From contig CASDWY010000031.1 in assembly GCA_949284985.1 (NCBI GenBank), forward strand, positions 22,393-86,392: a stretch of 64,000 nt of DNA, written 5' to 3'. The notes beneath the pieces were generated by a model, which had not been told where the DNA came from, made no database searches, and worked only from the letters and a program-made list of their open reading frames with translations. This DNA comes from an uncultured bacterium. GTDB taxonomy: Bacteria > Cyanobacteriota > Vampirovibrionia > Gastranaerophilales > Gastranaerophilaceae. Below, piece after piece: positions 45,248-53,895 of the stretch. The translations under genes were made by a program, and so were the position numbers. The first letter of the stretch is position 1, and every line of letters starts with the position of its first letter.

Positions 45248-46117
45248 CTACATAATTATTGATCTAATTCCTTCTGGAATGAACTCGATTAAATCAGATG
45301 CCATAAGTCCATAAGGTGTTTTTTGGGTTTCTCCGTATATTCCGGCTTGAGAATGAATATATACACCGAGAACTGCGGCTTGTTTTGGATTTAAGCCTTG
45401 AGCGCAAAGTCCTGCTATTATACCTGTAAGGACGTCTCCCATTCCTGCTTTTGAAAGAGCATTTGTTCCTGCGGTATCTTTAAAAAGTTGTTCGTCAGGT
45501 GTGGCTATTATTGTGTGATGTCCTTTTAATACTGCTATTGCCTGGTATTTTTTTGCTGCTCCTATAGCGTAATACTCTCTATCAGATTGGATTTCTCCAA
45601 TTTCTTTTTCCATTAATCTTGCCATTTCCCCAGGATGTGGAGTTATTATTGCATTTGTGCCGAGTTGGGTTATGTTTTCTTCGGCTATTATGTTTAATGC
45701 GTCGGCATCGTATATTATTGGTGCTTTAATATTTTTTACAGCTTGTGTAAATTCTTTTATAAATTTTTTTGTGTATTTATTATTGCCAAGACCGCATCCT
45801 ATAATTAGTGAAGAGTATTTTGAAAAATTAAGATGTTTGGGAATGGTGTCTAGATATGAGTATGTATTTGTTTCTGCAAAAATAATATCAGGACATAAGC
45901 TGGCAACTTTGTCTTTTACGTAATTGGGTGTGGCGAGCTCAACAAGCCCTGCTCCTGTCCTTAGGGGGGATTTTGAGCTTAGATATGCTGCTCCGATGTA
46001 TTCTTTGCAGCCGGAAAAATTAAGTATTGTACCAAATGTTCCTTTGTTTGAATTCGCCGAACGCTTTGGCATAAGTGCTTTTGCAAGGTCTTTGTCTATA
46101 ATGTTACAGTAGTTCAT
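45248..46117 (-). CDS. nnrD: ADP-dependent NAD(P)H-hydrate dehydratase
   Basis: Repairs damaged (hydrated) NADH and NADPH. The YjeF C-terminal/ribokinase-like domain shows IITPHPGEMARLM and the ATP-site NALSKAGMGDVLTGIIAGL. The NnrE epimerase domain usually fused to it is absent. Two starts are possible: ATG 46117 (preferred; GAGG upstream, though distant) and ATG 46135. It overlaps the end of trmL in either case. Confidence 0.9.
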   Translation of the reverse strand: MNYCNIIDKDLAKALMPKRSANSNKGTFGTILNFSGCKEYIGAAYLSSKSPLRTGAGLVELATPNYVKDKVASLCPDIIFAETNTYSYLDTIPKHLNFSKYSSLIIGCGLGNNKYTKKFIKEFTQAVKNIKAPIIYDADALNIIAEENITQLGTNAIITPHPGEMARLMEKEIGEIQSDREYYAIGAAKKYQAIAVLKGHHTIIATPDEQLFKDTAGTNALSKAGMGDVLTGIIAGLCAQGLNPKQAAVLGVYIHSQAGIYGETQKTPYGLMASDLIEFIPEGIRSIIM

Positions 46118-46565
46118 TTTGTCGTATTGCCTCATAAATTACTATTGCCACAGAATTTGACAAGTTTAAACTCCTTTGTCCGTCCATCATTGGAATTGTT
46201 ATACATTTTTCAGGATTTGAAAAAAGAAGTTCTTCTTTCAAGCCTCTTGATTCAGGTCCAAAAACAAAAAAATCACCTTTTTTAAATTTTTTGTTAGAAT
46301 ACTTATTTTTACTTTTTGTTGTGCAATAGTAAAAATTTGAACTAGAAAACTCGTTTTGTAATTCTTCAAGAGAGTTGTATCTTTTTATATTAGCATCATT
46401 CCAATAATCAAGCCCTGCTCTTTTAAGGTGTTTGTCTGAAATGGTAAAACCAAGTCTGCCAACTAAATATAGGCTGCAGCCTGTGCAAACACATAATCTA
46501 ACAATATTCCCGGTGTTTTGAGGAATTTCCGGCTCAAATAAGACAACGTTAAAGTTAGGCTCCAC
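46104..46565 (-). CDS. trmL: tRNA (cytidine/uridine-34) 2-prime-O-methyltransferase TrmL
   Basis: A 153-residue SPOUT methyltransferase that is almost only the knot domain. NVVLFEPEIPQNTGNIVRLC opens it, and FFVFGPESRGL with MDGQRSLNLSNSVAI form the SAM-binding knot. Modifies the wobble base of tRNA-Leu in known cases. It lies between the CDP-alcohol transferase and nnrD, with 2 nt or less on each side. Confidence 0.93.
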   Translation of the reverse strand: MEPNFNVVLFEPEIPQNTGNIVRLCVCTGCSLYLVGRLGFTISDKHLKRAGLDYWNDANIKRYNSLEELQNEFSSSNFYYCTTKSKNKYSNKKFKKGDFFVFGPESRGLKEELLFSNPEKCITIPMMDGQRSLNLSNSVAIVIYEAIRQNELL

Positions 46566-46567
46566 GT

Positions 46568-47227
46568 TTATTCCTTTATTTGTTGTTCGATATTTTGTTC
46601 AACCGGCTTTTGCGTCATTTTTTGCGCCATCATAGGAGCAATAAACCTTTTGCTTTCTATTACGACAGGAATTCCTCTAATTACGCAAAATACAAGAGCT
46701 ATATAAGCACATGCGTATGCAAAAAACTCAAACCTGTTAGTATAACCCTCTTGTTTAATCGGAAAGTTTGCAAGAATCAAGAAAGCAAATGCAAAAGCCT
46801 TTGTTACCGCATATGTAAAACGGCAGAAATTTGATGCAACAATAAATTTGCCTAACTTTGATTGCATCATTGTTGATGCCCCAAAAGCTGTATATCCTTG
46901 TTCCATTGCGAGGCTTCGAAGTCCATCTGTGATAAGTCCGCGAGTTACCACTATTAGTGGAAAAATCATCGGTAACCAACCAAGACAGGCAAATGTTATC
47001 CAGTATATACATTCTACAATTCTATCGCAGAGTATGTCCAGCATTGCTCCAAATTTTGATGCTTGGTTAAATTTCCTTGCTACATATCCATCCAAACCAT
47101 CAAACCAGATAACAATTACAGTAAGGAAAAAGGCTGACCAGAACGCTGCAGGAGAACCATATATAAGTAATCCTACAACAATAAAACTTAAAAATACTCT
47201 AAAAACTGTTATAAAATTTGCTAACAT
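46568..47227 (-). CDS. CDP-alcohol phosphatidyltransferase (PgsA-like)
   Basis: A 219-residue integral membrane enzyme that makes a phospholipid head group. The family motif DGLDGYVAR with G and two D 12 and more residues on (FGAMLDILCD) is complete at about 42-68. Phosphatidylglycerophosphate synthase is the likeliest activity, but the family covers several alcohols. Several membrane helices follow. First of a run with trmL and nnrD. Confidence 0.88.
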   Translation of the reverse strand: MLANFITVFRVFLSFIVVGLLIYGSPAAFWSAFFLTVIVIWFDGLDGYVARKFNQASKFGAMLDILCDRIVECIYWITFACLGWLPMIFPLIVVTRGLITDGLRSLAMEQGYTAFGASTMMQSKLGKFIVASNFCRFTYAVTKAFAFAFLILANFPIKQEGYTNRFEFFAYACAYIALVFCVIRGIPVVIESKRFIAPMMAQKMTQKPVEQNIEQQIKE

Positions 47228-47254
47228 ATTATCCTCTTCTTTCCCTAAATTAAG

Positions 47255-48256
47255 TTAAGACTCTTTTTTGCTTCTTGATAAAGCAAAGTTATAGTTATCT
47301 AGTGCTTTTCTTCGTTCACCAAGCATGATTTTTTCTGCTTCTTCAAGAATCTTAACTACATTGTATCCGTTTTCTCCGTCACTGCGTGCTTTTTGGTGCT
47401 GTTCTATGCACTTTATAAAGTGTTGGCACTCCAGTTTGAGCGGCTCAATTTCTATGTAATCCAATGGAACATTTTTGGCTCCGGCCTTGTCATTGCTAAA
47501 TAGTTGCAGCTTGTGTTCTGCAAGTGTATCATCAAATACGGCGCTTCCTTTAGTTCCTCTGATTAAAAGATTAACCCTTTTTTGTGGATGAATCCAACTG
47601 TCTGAAAATTGTGCCACTGTTCCGTTTTCATACTCTACTGTAATGTGAGTTATGTCCATAATGTCATTGCCGTCTGAAGATGCACCGACAGCAGAAATTA
47701 CTCTGGTTGGTTCTTTTCCTAGTATATAATTAACCATGCTGACATCATGCGGAGCTAAATCCCACATAACACTTCTATCATTTTTAAAATAATTTATGTT
47801 AAGTCTGTCACTTTGCGCATATGTTATTTCTCCTAAATCACCATTGTTAACTAACTGTTTAAGGCGGTTGACAACAGGGTGATATAGTAACAGATGTCCA
47901 ACCATAAGCACAAGCCCTTTACTGTCTGCAAGTTCCATTAATGCTTTTGCTTCTGATGCAACTGTGGAAATGGGCTTTTCAACGTAAACGTGCTTTCCTG
48001 CATTCAGGAATGCTTCCACTATCTTAAAATGAGTATGGCTAGGTGTAACTACGGCTACAGCTTTTATTGATGAATCGTTTAAAATATCATTCATGTTTTT
48101 AGTTAAATTAACTTCAGGGTAGTCTGCTTTAACTCTTGCAAGATTTTCTTCATCCATATCGCAAACTGTGTCTAGCACACCGAGGTTATAAAAATTTCTT
48201 ACAATATTTTTACCCCAAATTCCTGCGCCTATTACGGCAAATTTATGCTCTTCCAT
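47255..48256 (-). CDS. Gfo/Idh/MocA-family oxidoreductase
   Basis: A 333-residue NAD(P)-dependent sugar dehydrogenase. The Rossmann start is FAVIGAGIWGKNIVRNFYNLG, and HVYVEKPIS is the EKP motif. In surface-glycan clusters such enzymes oxidise UDP-sugars, often beside acetyltransferases and aminotransferases; here no such gene is adjacent. A functional assignment beyond the family is not possible. Confidence 0.88.
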   Translation of the reverse strand: MEEHKFAVIGAGIWGKNIVRNFYNLGVLDTVCDMDEENLARVKADYPEVNLTKNMNDILNDSSIKAVAVVTPSHTHFKIVEAFLNAGKHVYVEKPISTVASEAKALMELADSKGLVLMVGHLLLYHPVVNRLKQLVNNGDLGEITYAQSDRLNINYFKNDRSVMWDLAPHDVSMVNYILGKEPTRVISAVGASSDGNDIMDITHITVEYENGTVAQFSDSWIHPQKRVNLLIRGTKGSAVFDDTLAEHKLQLFSNDKAGAKNVPLDYIEIEPLKLECQHFIKCIEQHQKARSDGENGYNVVKILEEAEKIMLGERRKALDNYNFALSRSKKES

Positions 48257-48452
48257 CTGTCCTCCGTAAGTATGTGCTTTATTATAATACTAATAAAAAT
48301 ACGTGTCACTGGCAAATTAAGATTATGTAAAGAAAACCTTGTTGTTAAACAGTTTGTTGGAATTTGTTTGTTATGTACTTCTGTAACAATATTTAAAAAT
48401 ACTGCAATAATAAGTCAAAAAAATTGTTTATATATATGAAAGGGAAGGAAAT

Positions 48453-48662
48453 ATGTCTTTAAATATTGGAAAAATAGGTGGCTATAACGCAGGGGTGTCT
48501 CCAAGTTTAGCTTTTGGCACACGTTCGGCAGAATCTAAGCAACCAAAAAATTATGAAGTTGCAGACAGAGGACTTTTAAATCGGTTAAATAGTATTAATT
48601 GCGAACTTACTCCAAATATTAAAGGAGGTAGTTGCGCAAATAACTTGGACTTTATGGCGTAA
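48453..48662 (+). CDS. Small hypothetical protein, 69 residues
   Basis: Not recognised. A polar protein with SPSLAFGTRSAES near the N-terminus and two Cys near the end. AGGGAAGG stands before the ATG, so translation is well supported. No membrane segment. It is near, but separate from, the next small gene. Confidence 0.65.
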   Translation: MSLNIGKIGGYNAGVSPSLAFGTRSAESKQPKNYEVADRGLLNRLNSINCELTPNIKGGSCANNLDFMA

Positions 48663-48758
48663 CCTCAATTGTATATTTTTGTAACAAAAAATATATATTA
48701 TGCAATTTTGCTTGCGTAATATACTTTATATATATGGTATATTAAGCGGGTAACTAAG

Positions 48759-49190
48759 ATGGCAATTTCAGGAATAGACGCATACAAACAAGCATTGATG
48801 GCCCAACAATATGGAGCACAATTCCAACCGAAAGAGGGCAGTTCTATTGGCGGTGTTAGTCCTGTTACGCCCGAGAATGTTACCGGAGTCGGCAAAGAAA
48901 TTGAGTCTCCCTCAAAATTCGATTGGAAAAATTTGAATAAATTTGATGGGTTTTTAACTGGCACAGCTCCTCAGACAGGTATTGGTAAAACGTCAGAAAT
49001 ACCCGCTGAAAATATCTTTGCAGTTGGTTCTGGTTCACAAGCGCTAGGTGGTGCAGAAGCCGGTTATGCATATGGAGAGTCTAACACTAATCTTTTGGCT
49101 GAATTAAATCAAATTGATGCTAGGGATATTGCGTTAAACAGTAATAAAAACGGGCTTAACGGACAACGTTACATTAATTTCTTAGCATAG
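48759..49190 (+). CDS. Gly/Ser/Asn-rich hypothetical protein, 143 residues
   Basis: Not recognised. Low-complexity polar sequence with several short Gly motifs (SSIGGVSPVTPENVTGVGKE, GSGSQALGGAEAGYAYG). No signal peptide or membrane helix. The ribosome binding site is weak (GGGTAACTAAG). Composition is like that of the proteins at 7277 and 48453. Confidence 0.65.
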   Translation: MAISGIDAYKQALMAQQYGAQFQPKEGSSIGGVSPVTPENVTGVGKEIESPSKFDWKNLNKFDGFLTGTAPQTGIGKTSEIPAENIFAVGSGSQALGGAEAGYAYGESNTNLLAELNQIDARDIALNSNKNGLNGQRYINFLA

Positions 49191-49227
49191 GTTTTAATCA
49201 GATTAGTTGTTAATAATTTATTTGAAT

Positions 49228-50070
49228 TTATTTAGTTTGTTGAGAATATAGGCGGAAGGTGTTTTCTAGAAGCATTGCTATTGTCATAGGTCCAACTCCG
49301 CCGGGATTTGGTGTTATTGCTCCTGCCAAGTAACTTACATTTTCAAAATCGACGTCTCCGCAGATTTTGCCATTTTCAAGTTTAGATACACCTACATCAA
49401 TAATTACTGCATTTTGTTTAATCATATCTGCGGTTATAAGTTTAGGTGAGCCTGTTGCGGAGACGATTATGTCTGCATTTTGAGTAAAGCTTTTTAAATT
49501 TTTTGTTTTACTGTGGCATATTGTTACTGTAGCATTTCTGTCTAATAGCATTTGTGCCATCGGTTTACCAACTATATTAGACCGACCAATTATTACTGCA
49601 TTTTTTTCAGCTATGGTGATTTTATATTCATTAAGCAATTTAATTATACCAAGTGGAGTACAAGGTACAGCGTAAGGCGTTGAGCCTGAGACAAGGTTCC
49701 CGACGTTAATTGGATTGAACCCATCAACATCTTTAAAAGGAGAAATTCTTGATACAATCTGTTCTGCATCAATGTGTTCTGGAAGTGGCATTTGAACTAA
49801 TATTGCATTAATTGCAGGATCTTCGTTTAGTATATCAATATGTTCAAGAAGAGCATTTTGTGATATGTTTTTATCTAATGGAAGAACAAGTGGTTCAATT
49901 CCAACGGCTTTAGCTCTTTTTTCTTTTAGTTTAACGTATATTTGACTAGCTGGATTATCTCCAACCATAATAACTGCCAGTTTGGGTTTTGCGTTTTGTG
50001 CAGAGATTCGACCGGCTAAGTCTATAAGAATTTTTGTTGAAAGTGTTTTTCCGTCTAATAAAATAGTCAT
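49228..50070 (-). CDS. folD: Bifunctional methylenetetrahydrofolate dehydrogenase/cyclohydrolase
   Basis: Interconverts methylene-, methenyl- and formyl-tetrahydrofolate. The 280-residue protein has YVKLKEKRAKAVGIE with the catalytic Lys, QMPLPEHID, PFKDVDGFNP and the NADP fold VIIGRSNIVGKPMAQ. Its start overlaps the stop of the ATPase gene before it (TAATG), so the two are co-expressed. Confidence 0.96.
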   Translation of the reverse strand: MTILLDGKTLSTKILIDLAGRISAQNAKPKLAVIMVGDNPASQIYVKLKEKRAKAVGIEPLVLPLDKNISQNALLEHIDILNEDPAINAILVQMPLPEHIDAEQIVSRISPFKDVDGFNPINVGNLVSGSTPYAVPCTPLGIIKLLNEYKITIAEKNAVIIGRSNIVGKPMAQMLLDRNATVTICHSKTKNLKSFTQNADIIVSATGSPKLITADMIKQNAVIIDVGVSKLENGKICGDVDFENVSYLAGAITPNPGGVGPMTIAMLLENTFRLYSQQTK

Positions 50071-50822
50071 TATGTCCTCAATTGGGGCAGGTTTAGTCTA
50101 AAATAAAATTGTCTTATTGCATCTGTAACTACTTTTGAGTTTCTTGTAACTGTATTTGTTTGAAGTTCATTGTCATATGGAATAACGCCTAAGGTTTCAA
50201 GGTTAAATCTTTGAAGTAGCTCATATACATGAGCTGTTTCATTACCTTTCACCATATTTAGGACAACACCCATTTGTCCTCCAGCAGCGTATTTTGCGTT
50301 AAATTCTTCAAGACGTTTGGCAAGAAGAATAGATTCTTCTGTTGCGTGAGTTGTTATAATTGTCAAATCTATATCTATATCAACAAGTTGGTTAAGGTAT
50401 TTTAGGTCAAACTCGCAGTCAAAGATAACAAAGTCATATCTACTTACAAGTTTTAAGACAGCATCATTTATTTGTTGAGTTATTGGGCAGCGGCAGTCTT
50501 TTGACGCTACAAGCCAAGAAACTATAAGATCAACATTTTCATCTATTTCAACAAGGATATCTTCAAGAGCCCATTCAATATATTCTTGTTTTGTCATTCT
50601 TGATGGAATACCTGTTTTGTATTCGTGTTTTCCGCTTCTGATACCATATATTGTATTTCTGATATCTAGTCCAAAACTGTGTCCAAGTTCACTTGTCAGG
50701 TCATTATCAAAAAGTAAAATTGACTTATCAGGATAGTATTCTTTTAAAAGATTTAAAAAACCTTTAGTTAATGTAGTTTTTCCTGAGCCGCCTTTGCCTG
50801 TTATTGCTATGGTTGTTGTCAT
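50070..50822 (-). CDS. CooC/ParA-like ATPase with CxC motif
   Basis: A 250-residue deviant-Walker ATPase (GKGGSGKTT at 9-17). It has a CRC pair (C110, C112) followed by PITQQINDAVLKLV, as in CooC-type maturation factors that hold Ni or another metal through a CxC pair. FDCEFDLKYLNQ corresponds to the switch II region. It is coupled to folD. CooC loads nickel into CO dehydrogenase; no CODH gene is in the window, so the target is unknown. Confidence 0.75.
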   Translation of the reverse strand: MTTTIAITGKGGSGKTTLTKGFLNLLKEYYPDKSILLFDNDLTSELGHSFGLDIRNTIYGIRSGKHEYKTGIPSRMTKQEYIEWALEDILVEIDENVDLIVSWLVASKDCRCPITQQINDAVLKLVSRYDFVIFDCEFDLKYLNQLVDIDIDLTIITTHATEESILLAKRLEEFNAKYAAGGQMGVVLNMVKGNETAHVYELLQRFNLETLGVIPYDNELQTNTVTRNSKVVTDAIRQFYFRLNLPQLRT

Positions 50823-50883
50823 TAAAATCTCCTCGTTGGAATTATACTATTAAAAAGTAAAACGGGCAAGTTATATTAAGTGT

Positions 50884-52359
50884 TTACAATTTTTCTACGT
50901 AAAATACATAATTTTCGTAGTATACGTATTGGGAGATAATTCTTGTGTTTTGACTTAGCCATTTTACAAGTTCTGGTAGCCTTTTTCTTTTTTCTTCTAT
51001 CCAATAGATATTAAAAATAACTCTATAACGTTTACCTTTTTCCATTTTTTCGAATGGTGTTTTTGAACCTTTTCTTGTTTGAATAATATTATTTTTAAAT
51101 TTAAACTTTGGTCTGTAGTATTTATCTTGTTGGTAGACATCATTAGCTGTGAAAATTATGTCGTTGGGTTCTATTCTTTGTTCAAGGTATTCATATATTG
51201 TTCTGAGTTCTTCTCTTAAGTACATATTTTTTTGGGAAATAATTAGAGGATAGTATGTAAAATATCTTGGAACGCCTATTATAAAAATTATAATGGCTAC
51301 AATAAGCATATATTTATTTTTTGTGTTTAAAATTGAGCAGAAATAAATGAGAATAAGCGGTATTGTAAATAATACGAGTCTGTAGCCCAGAGGATATATT
51401 TCAAGATAGGAAGCACAAAGAAGTATAAGAACAGGGAGTGTAAGAATTTGTGCATTACGAAGGTTTGTTTTGTATAGAGTAATTACGCCTAAAATGCAAA
51501 TTCCAAAAATCGTTAGGTAACAAATATTGGGGTAAAATAACATTTTAATGGTGTTGGACATTATAAAGTTTATATTTGCTGTATTATTTATAAAATAGTC
51601 TGACCAATAGTTGTGCATAAAGTCGCTGTTTGATATGGTATTTAAATGAAGAAACCAATATAATATAAAACTAAATGCGGATGGCAAGTATGTTGTTATT
51701 ATATTTACAGTGTAATTTTTTATTTGAGATTTATTTTTTTGTTTAAATTCTGAAATAAGTTCATAGAAGTTAACTAGAAATATTCCTGCTAAAACAAATA
51801 GTGAGGTATGAGATAACCAAAAAACGGATGCATAAAGGATAGAAAGAAGAATGAGATTTTTTCTTTGCGTGTTATAAATATTGAGTTTTAATGCTGTATA
51901 AATTAAAATTAGTGCACAGAGGACATCTGAGCTGTATTGCTTAAATTCAGATGAGTAATAAATTAAAAGATAATTTATAGAAAACAGTGTAATAGTGGCA
52001 GTTTGTGCAATTTTTGAATTAAAGATTTGTTTAACAATTAACCAAAATAGAGGAATAGCTAGTATTCCACAGATTAGCGGAAAAAGACGTAAAGCGTATT
52101 CATTGTTACCGAGGAGATGAATATTGAATAGTGAAATTAGTTTAAAGATAGGAGGAGCAGCTTGTTGATATTCCATGTTGTTTAGTATTGAATGCGGAAG
52201 AATTAAATTATTAGCAAGAGCAGCCTCGTCCATCCATAATGATCTGTTAAAAGAGTATACCAGGCATCTTAGCCAAATACCAATTAGAACAATAATAGAT
52301 ATTAAAATGCCGAATTTGTTTTTAGTAATATTTTTTAGTAAATTTTTAAAATTATTCAT
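50884..52359 (-). CDS. GT39-like membrane glycosyltransferase
   Basis: A 491-residue protein with about ten membrane helices, the layout of PMT/ArnT-type enzymes that use polyprenyl-phosphate sugars. SLWMDEAALANN near residue 35 carries the acidic pair expected in the first outer loop. A globular C-terminal part (about 400-491) follows. The acceptor could be lipid A, a glycan or a protein. Confidence 0.8.
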   Translation of the reverse strand: MNNFKNLLKNITKNKFGILISIIVLIGIWLRCLVYSFNRSLWMDEAALANNLILPHSILNNMEYQQAAPPIFKLISLFNIHLLGNNEYALRLFPLICGILAIPLFWLIVKQIFNSKIAQTATITLFSINYLLIYYSSEFKQYSSDVLCALILIYTALKLNIYNTQRKNLILLSILYASVFWLSHTSLFVLAGIFLVNFYELISEFKQKNKSQIKNYTVNIITTYLPSAFSFILYWFLHLNTISNSDFMHNYWSDYFINNTANINFIMSNTIKMLFYPNICYLTIFGICILGVITLYKTNLRNAQILTLPVLILLCASYLEIYPLGYRLVLFTIPLILIYFCSILNTKNKYMLIVAIIIFIIGVPRYFTYYPLIISQKNMYLREELRTIYEYLEQRIEPNDIIFTANDVYQQDKYYRPKFKFKNNIIQTRKGSKTPFEKMEKGKRYRVIFNIYWIEEKRKRLPELVKWLSQNTRIISQYVYYENYVFYVEKL

Positions 52360-52389
52360 AATAATAATTCCTGACAGCGTAAGATGTAT

Positions 52390-53208
52390 TTATAATTTAT
52401 TTTTAAGTTCTGTAATTTCTCCCCAAGAGCAAACTCCGTCTTTACAAAAGGCTTTTTCAAGGTCAGCCATGATGCTTTTGTGTGTCATTTCGAATGTAAC
52501 AGGGGTTATTGATATTTTATTGCAACGGATAGCGTTTATATCAGTACTATCGTCTTCATCGTATTTAACCAGTTCACCTGCTAGCCAGTAATAGACTTTA
52601 CCTCTCGGATCTACTCTTTTATCGTAATTATCAGTGAACATTCTATCTCCGAGCTTCGTTATTGCAATGCCTGCGATATCTTCTTGTTGAATGCATGGAA
52701 CGTTTATATTTAGTATTGATTTTTTAGGAAAATCTATTTCATTTATATTCGGGACAAAGTCCGCTATAAATTTTGCCGGAGTTTTAAAATCTTCGTAATC
52801 ACTTTTCATACTTGCTAATGAAACAGCAATGCTTGGGTAACCTCGCATTGCCCCTTCTAGTGCGCAGCTCACTGTCCCTGAATATAAAATATCTACACCA
52901 AGGTTAGGTCCGTGGTTAATACCAGAAATTATCAAATCTGGTTTTTCATCTGGGGAGAGAATCATGCTTAAGCCTATTTTTATACAATCACCTGGTGTGC
53001 CTGATGTTACCCAGGTACGTTTGAGTCCAAATTTGGGTTCCAACTCTTCCACTCTTAAAGGGGTATTCATCGTTAGTGAATGACCTGCTGCAGAGCGTTC
53101 TCTATCGGGAGCTATCATATAAACATCATTTTCAACGCTGAGAGCTTCTGCAAGTGCGCGGATACCGTTTGCTGCTATACCATCATCGTTTGATATTAAT
53201 ATTTTCAT
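52390..53208 (-). CDS. surE: 5-prime/3-prime nucleotidase SurE
   Basis: A survival-protein nucleotidase of 272 residues. ILISNDDGIAANG holds the metal-binding Asp pair, and SGINHGPNLGVDILYSGTVSCALEG the active-site segment. Members remove phosphate from nucleoside monophosphates. The C-terminal 30 residues (AFCKDGVCSWGE) are an extension. Separate from the GT39 gene by 30 nt. Confidence 0.95.
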   Translation of the reverse strand: MKILISNDDGIAANGIRALAEALSVENDVYMIAPDRERSAAGHSLTMNTPLRVEELEPKFGLKRTWVTSGTPGDCIKIGLSMILSPDEKPDLIISGINHGPNLGVDILYSGTVSCALEGAMRGYPSIAVSLASMKSDYEDFKTPAKFIADFVPNINEIDFPKKSILNINVPCIQQEDIAGIAITKLGDRMFTDNYDKRVDPRGKVYYWLAGELVKYDEDDSTDINAIRCNKISITPVTFEMTHKSIMADLEKAFCKDGVCSWGEITELKNKL

Positions 53209-53226
53209 TTTCCCTCCTTTGAGTTG

Positions 53227-53895
53227 TTATTTTATGCCTAAAAATTTATGCGTTTGTGGAATTAATCTTGTTTTTTTATACAAGGTTGTAAATTTATTAA
53301 AGGTTTCTTCGATATCTGTAGCGTTTTGTGTAAAACTATTTTCGTGCATTACAGGTTGAAGTATTATTTCAATATCGAATTTCTGCGCAAGTTCTACAAC
53401 TGCTTTAATTTCTTTGTCTATTATATTATTGTCAAAAACAACTTTTGCGAAAGTCGTTTTTTTATTTTTTTTACATATTTCAAAAAATTTTTCATGAAGT
53501 TTAAATGTATCCATGCCGGAGGCACTTTTTAGTTTTATATCTGCAGAAACTATTGATACTTTATCAATAATAGTTTCTAATTCTTTATACAGTGTTGCAT
53601 TGGTTTCCAAGTAGATGGGTTTGTTTAGTTTGTTAAAAAGTTCTTTTAGAAATGCGCTGTGCAGAAGTGGTTCCCCACCTGTTATAGCGACAGAATGACA
53701 GTTTTTTTCGTTGTTAATAATTTGTGCAAGTTCTTCATCTGTGTATTCTTTTGTATTGTTTAATGAAAAGCTTGTATCGCAGTATTTGCATTTGAGATTG
53801 CATTCGCAAAATCTAACAAAAACTTGTTTATATCCTATAAAGGGTCCCTCTCCTTGAATTGAGCTAAAGATCTCTTTTACTTTTTCTTTATGCAC
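53227..53895 (-). CDS. queE: 7-carboxy-7-deazaguanine synthase
   Basis: A radical SAM enzyme that makes 7-carboxy-7-deazaguanine for queuosine. The 222-residue protein has IFSSIQGEGPFIGYKQVFVRF and the cluster motif CNLKCKYC (C-x3-C-x2-C with the preceding Cys), followed by AITGGEPLLH. It overlaps the end of the DnaJ-like gene by 8 nt. No other que gene is in the window. Confidence 0.93.
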   Translation of the reverse strand: MHKEKVKEIFSSIQGEGPFIGYKQVFVRFCECNLKCKYCDTSFSLNNTKEYTDEELAQIINNEKNCHSVAITGGEPLLHSAFLKELFNKLNKPIYLETNATLYKELETIIDKVSIVSADIKLKSASGMDTFKLHEKFFEICKKNKKTTFAKVVFDNNIIDKEIKAVVELAQKFDIEIILQPVMHENSFTQNATDIEETFNKFTTLYKKTRLIPQTHKFLGIK

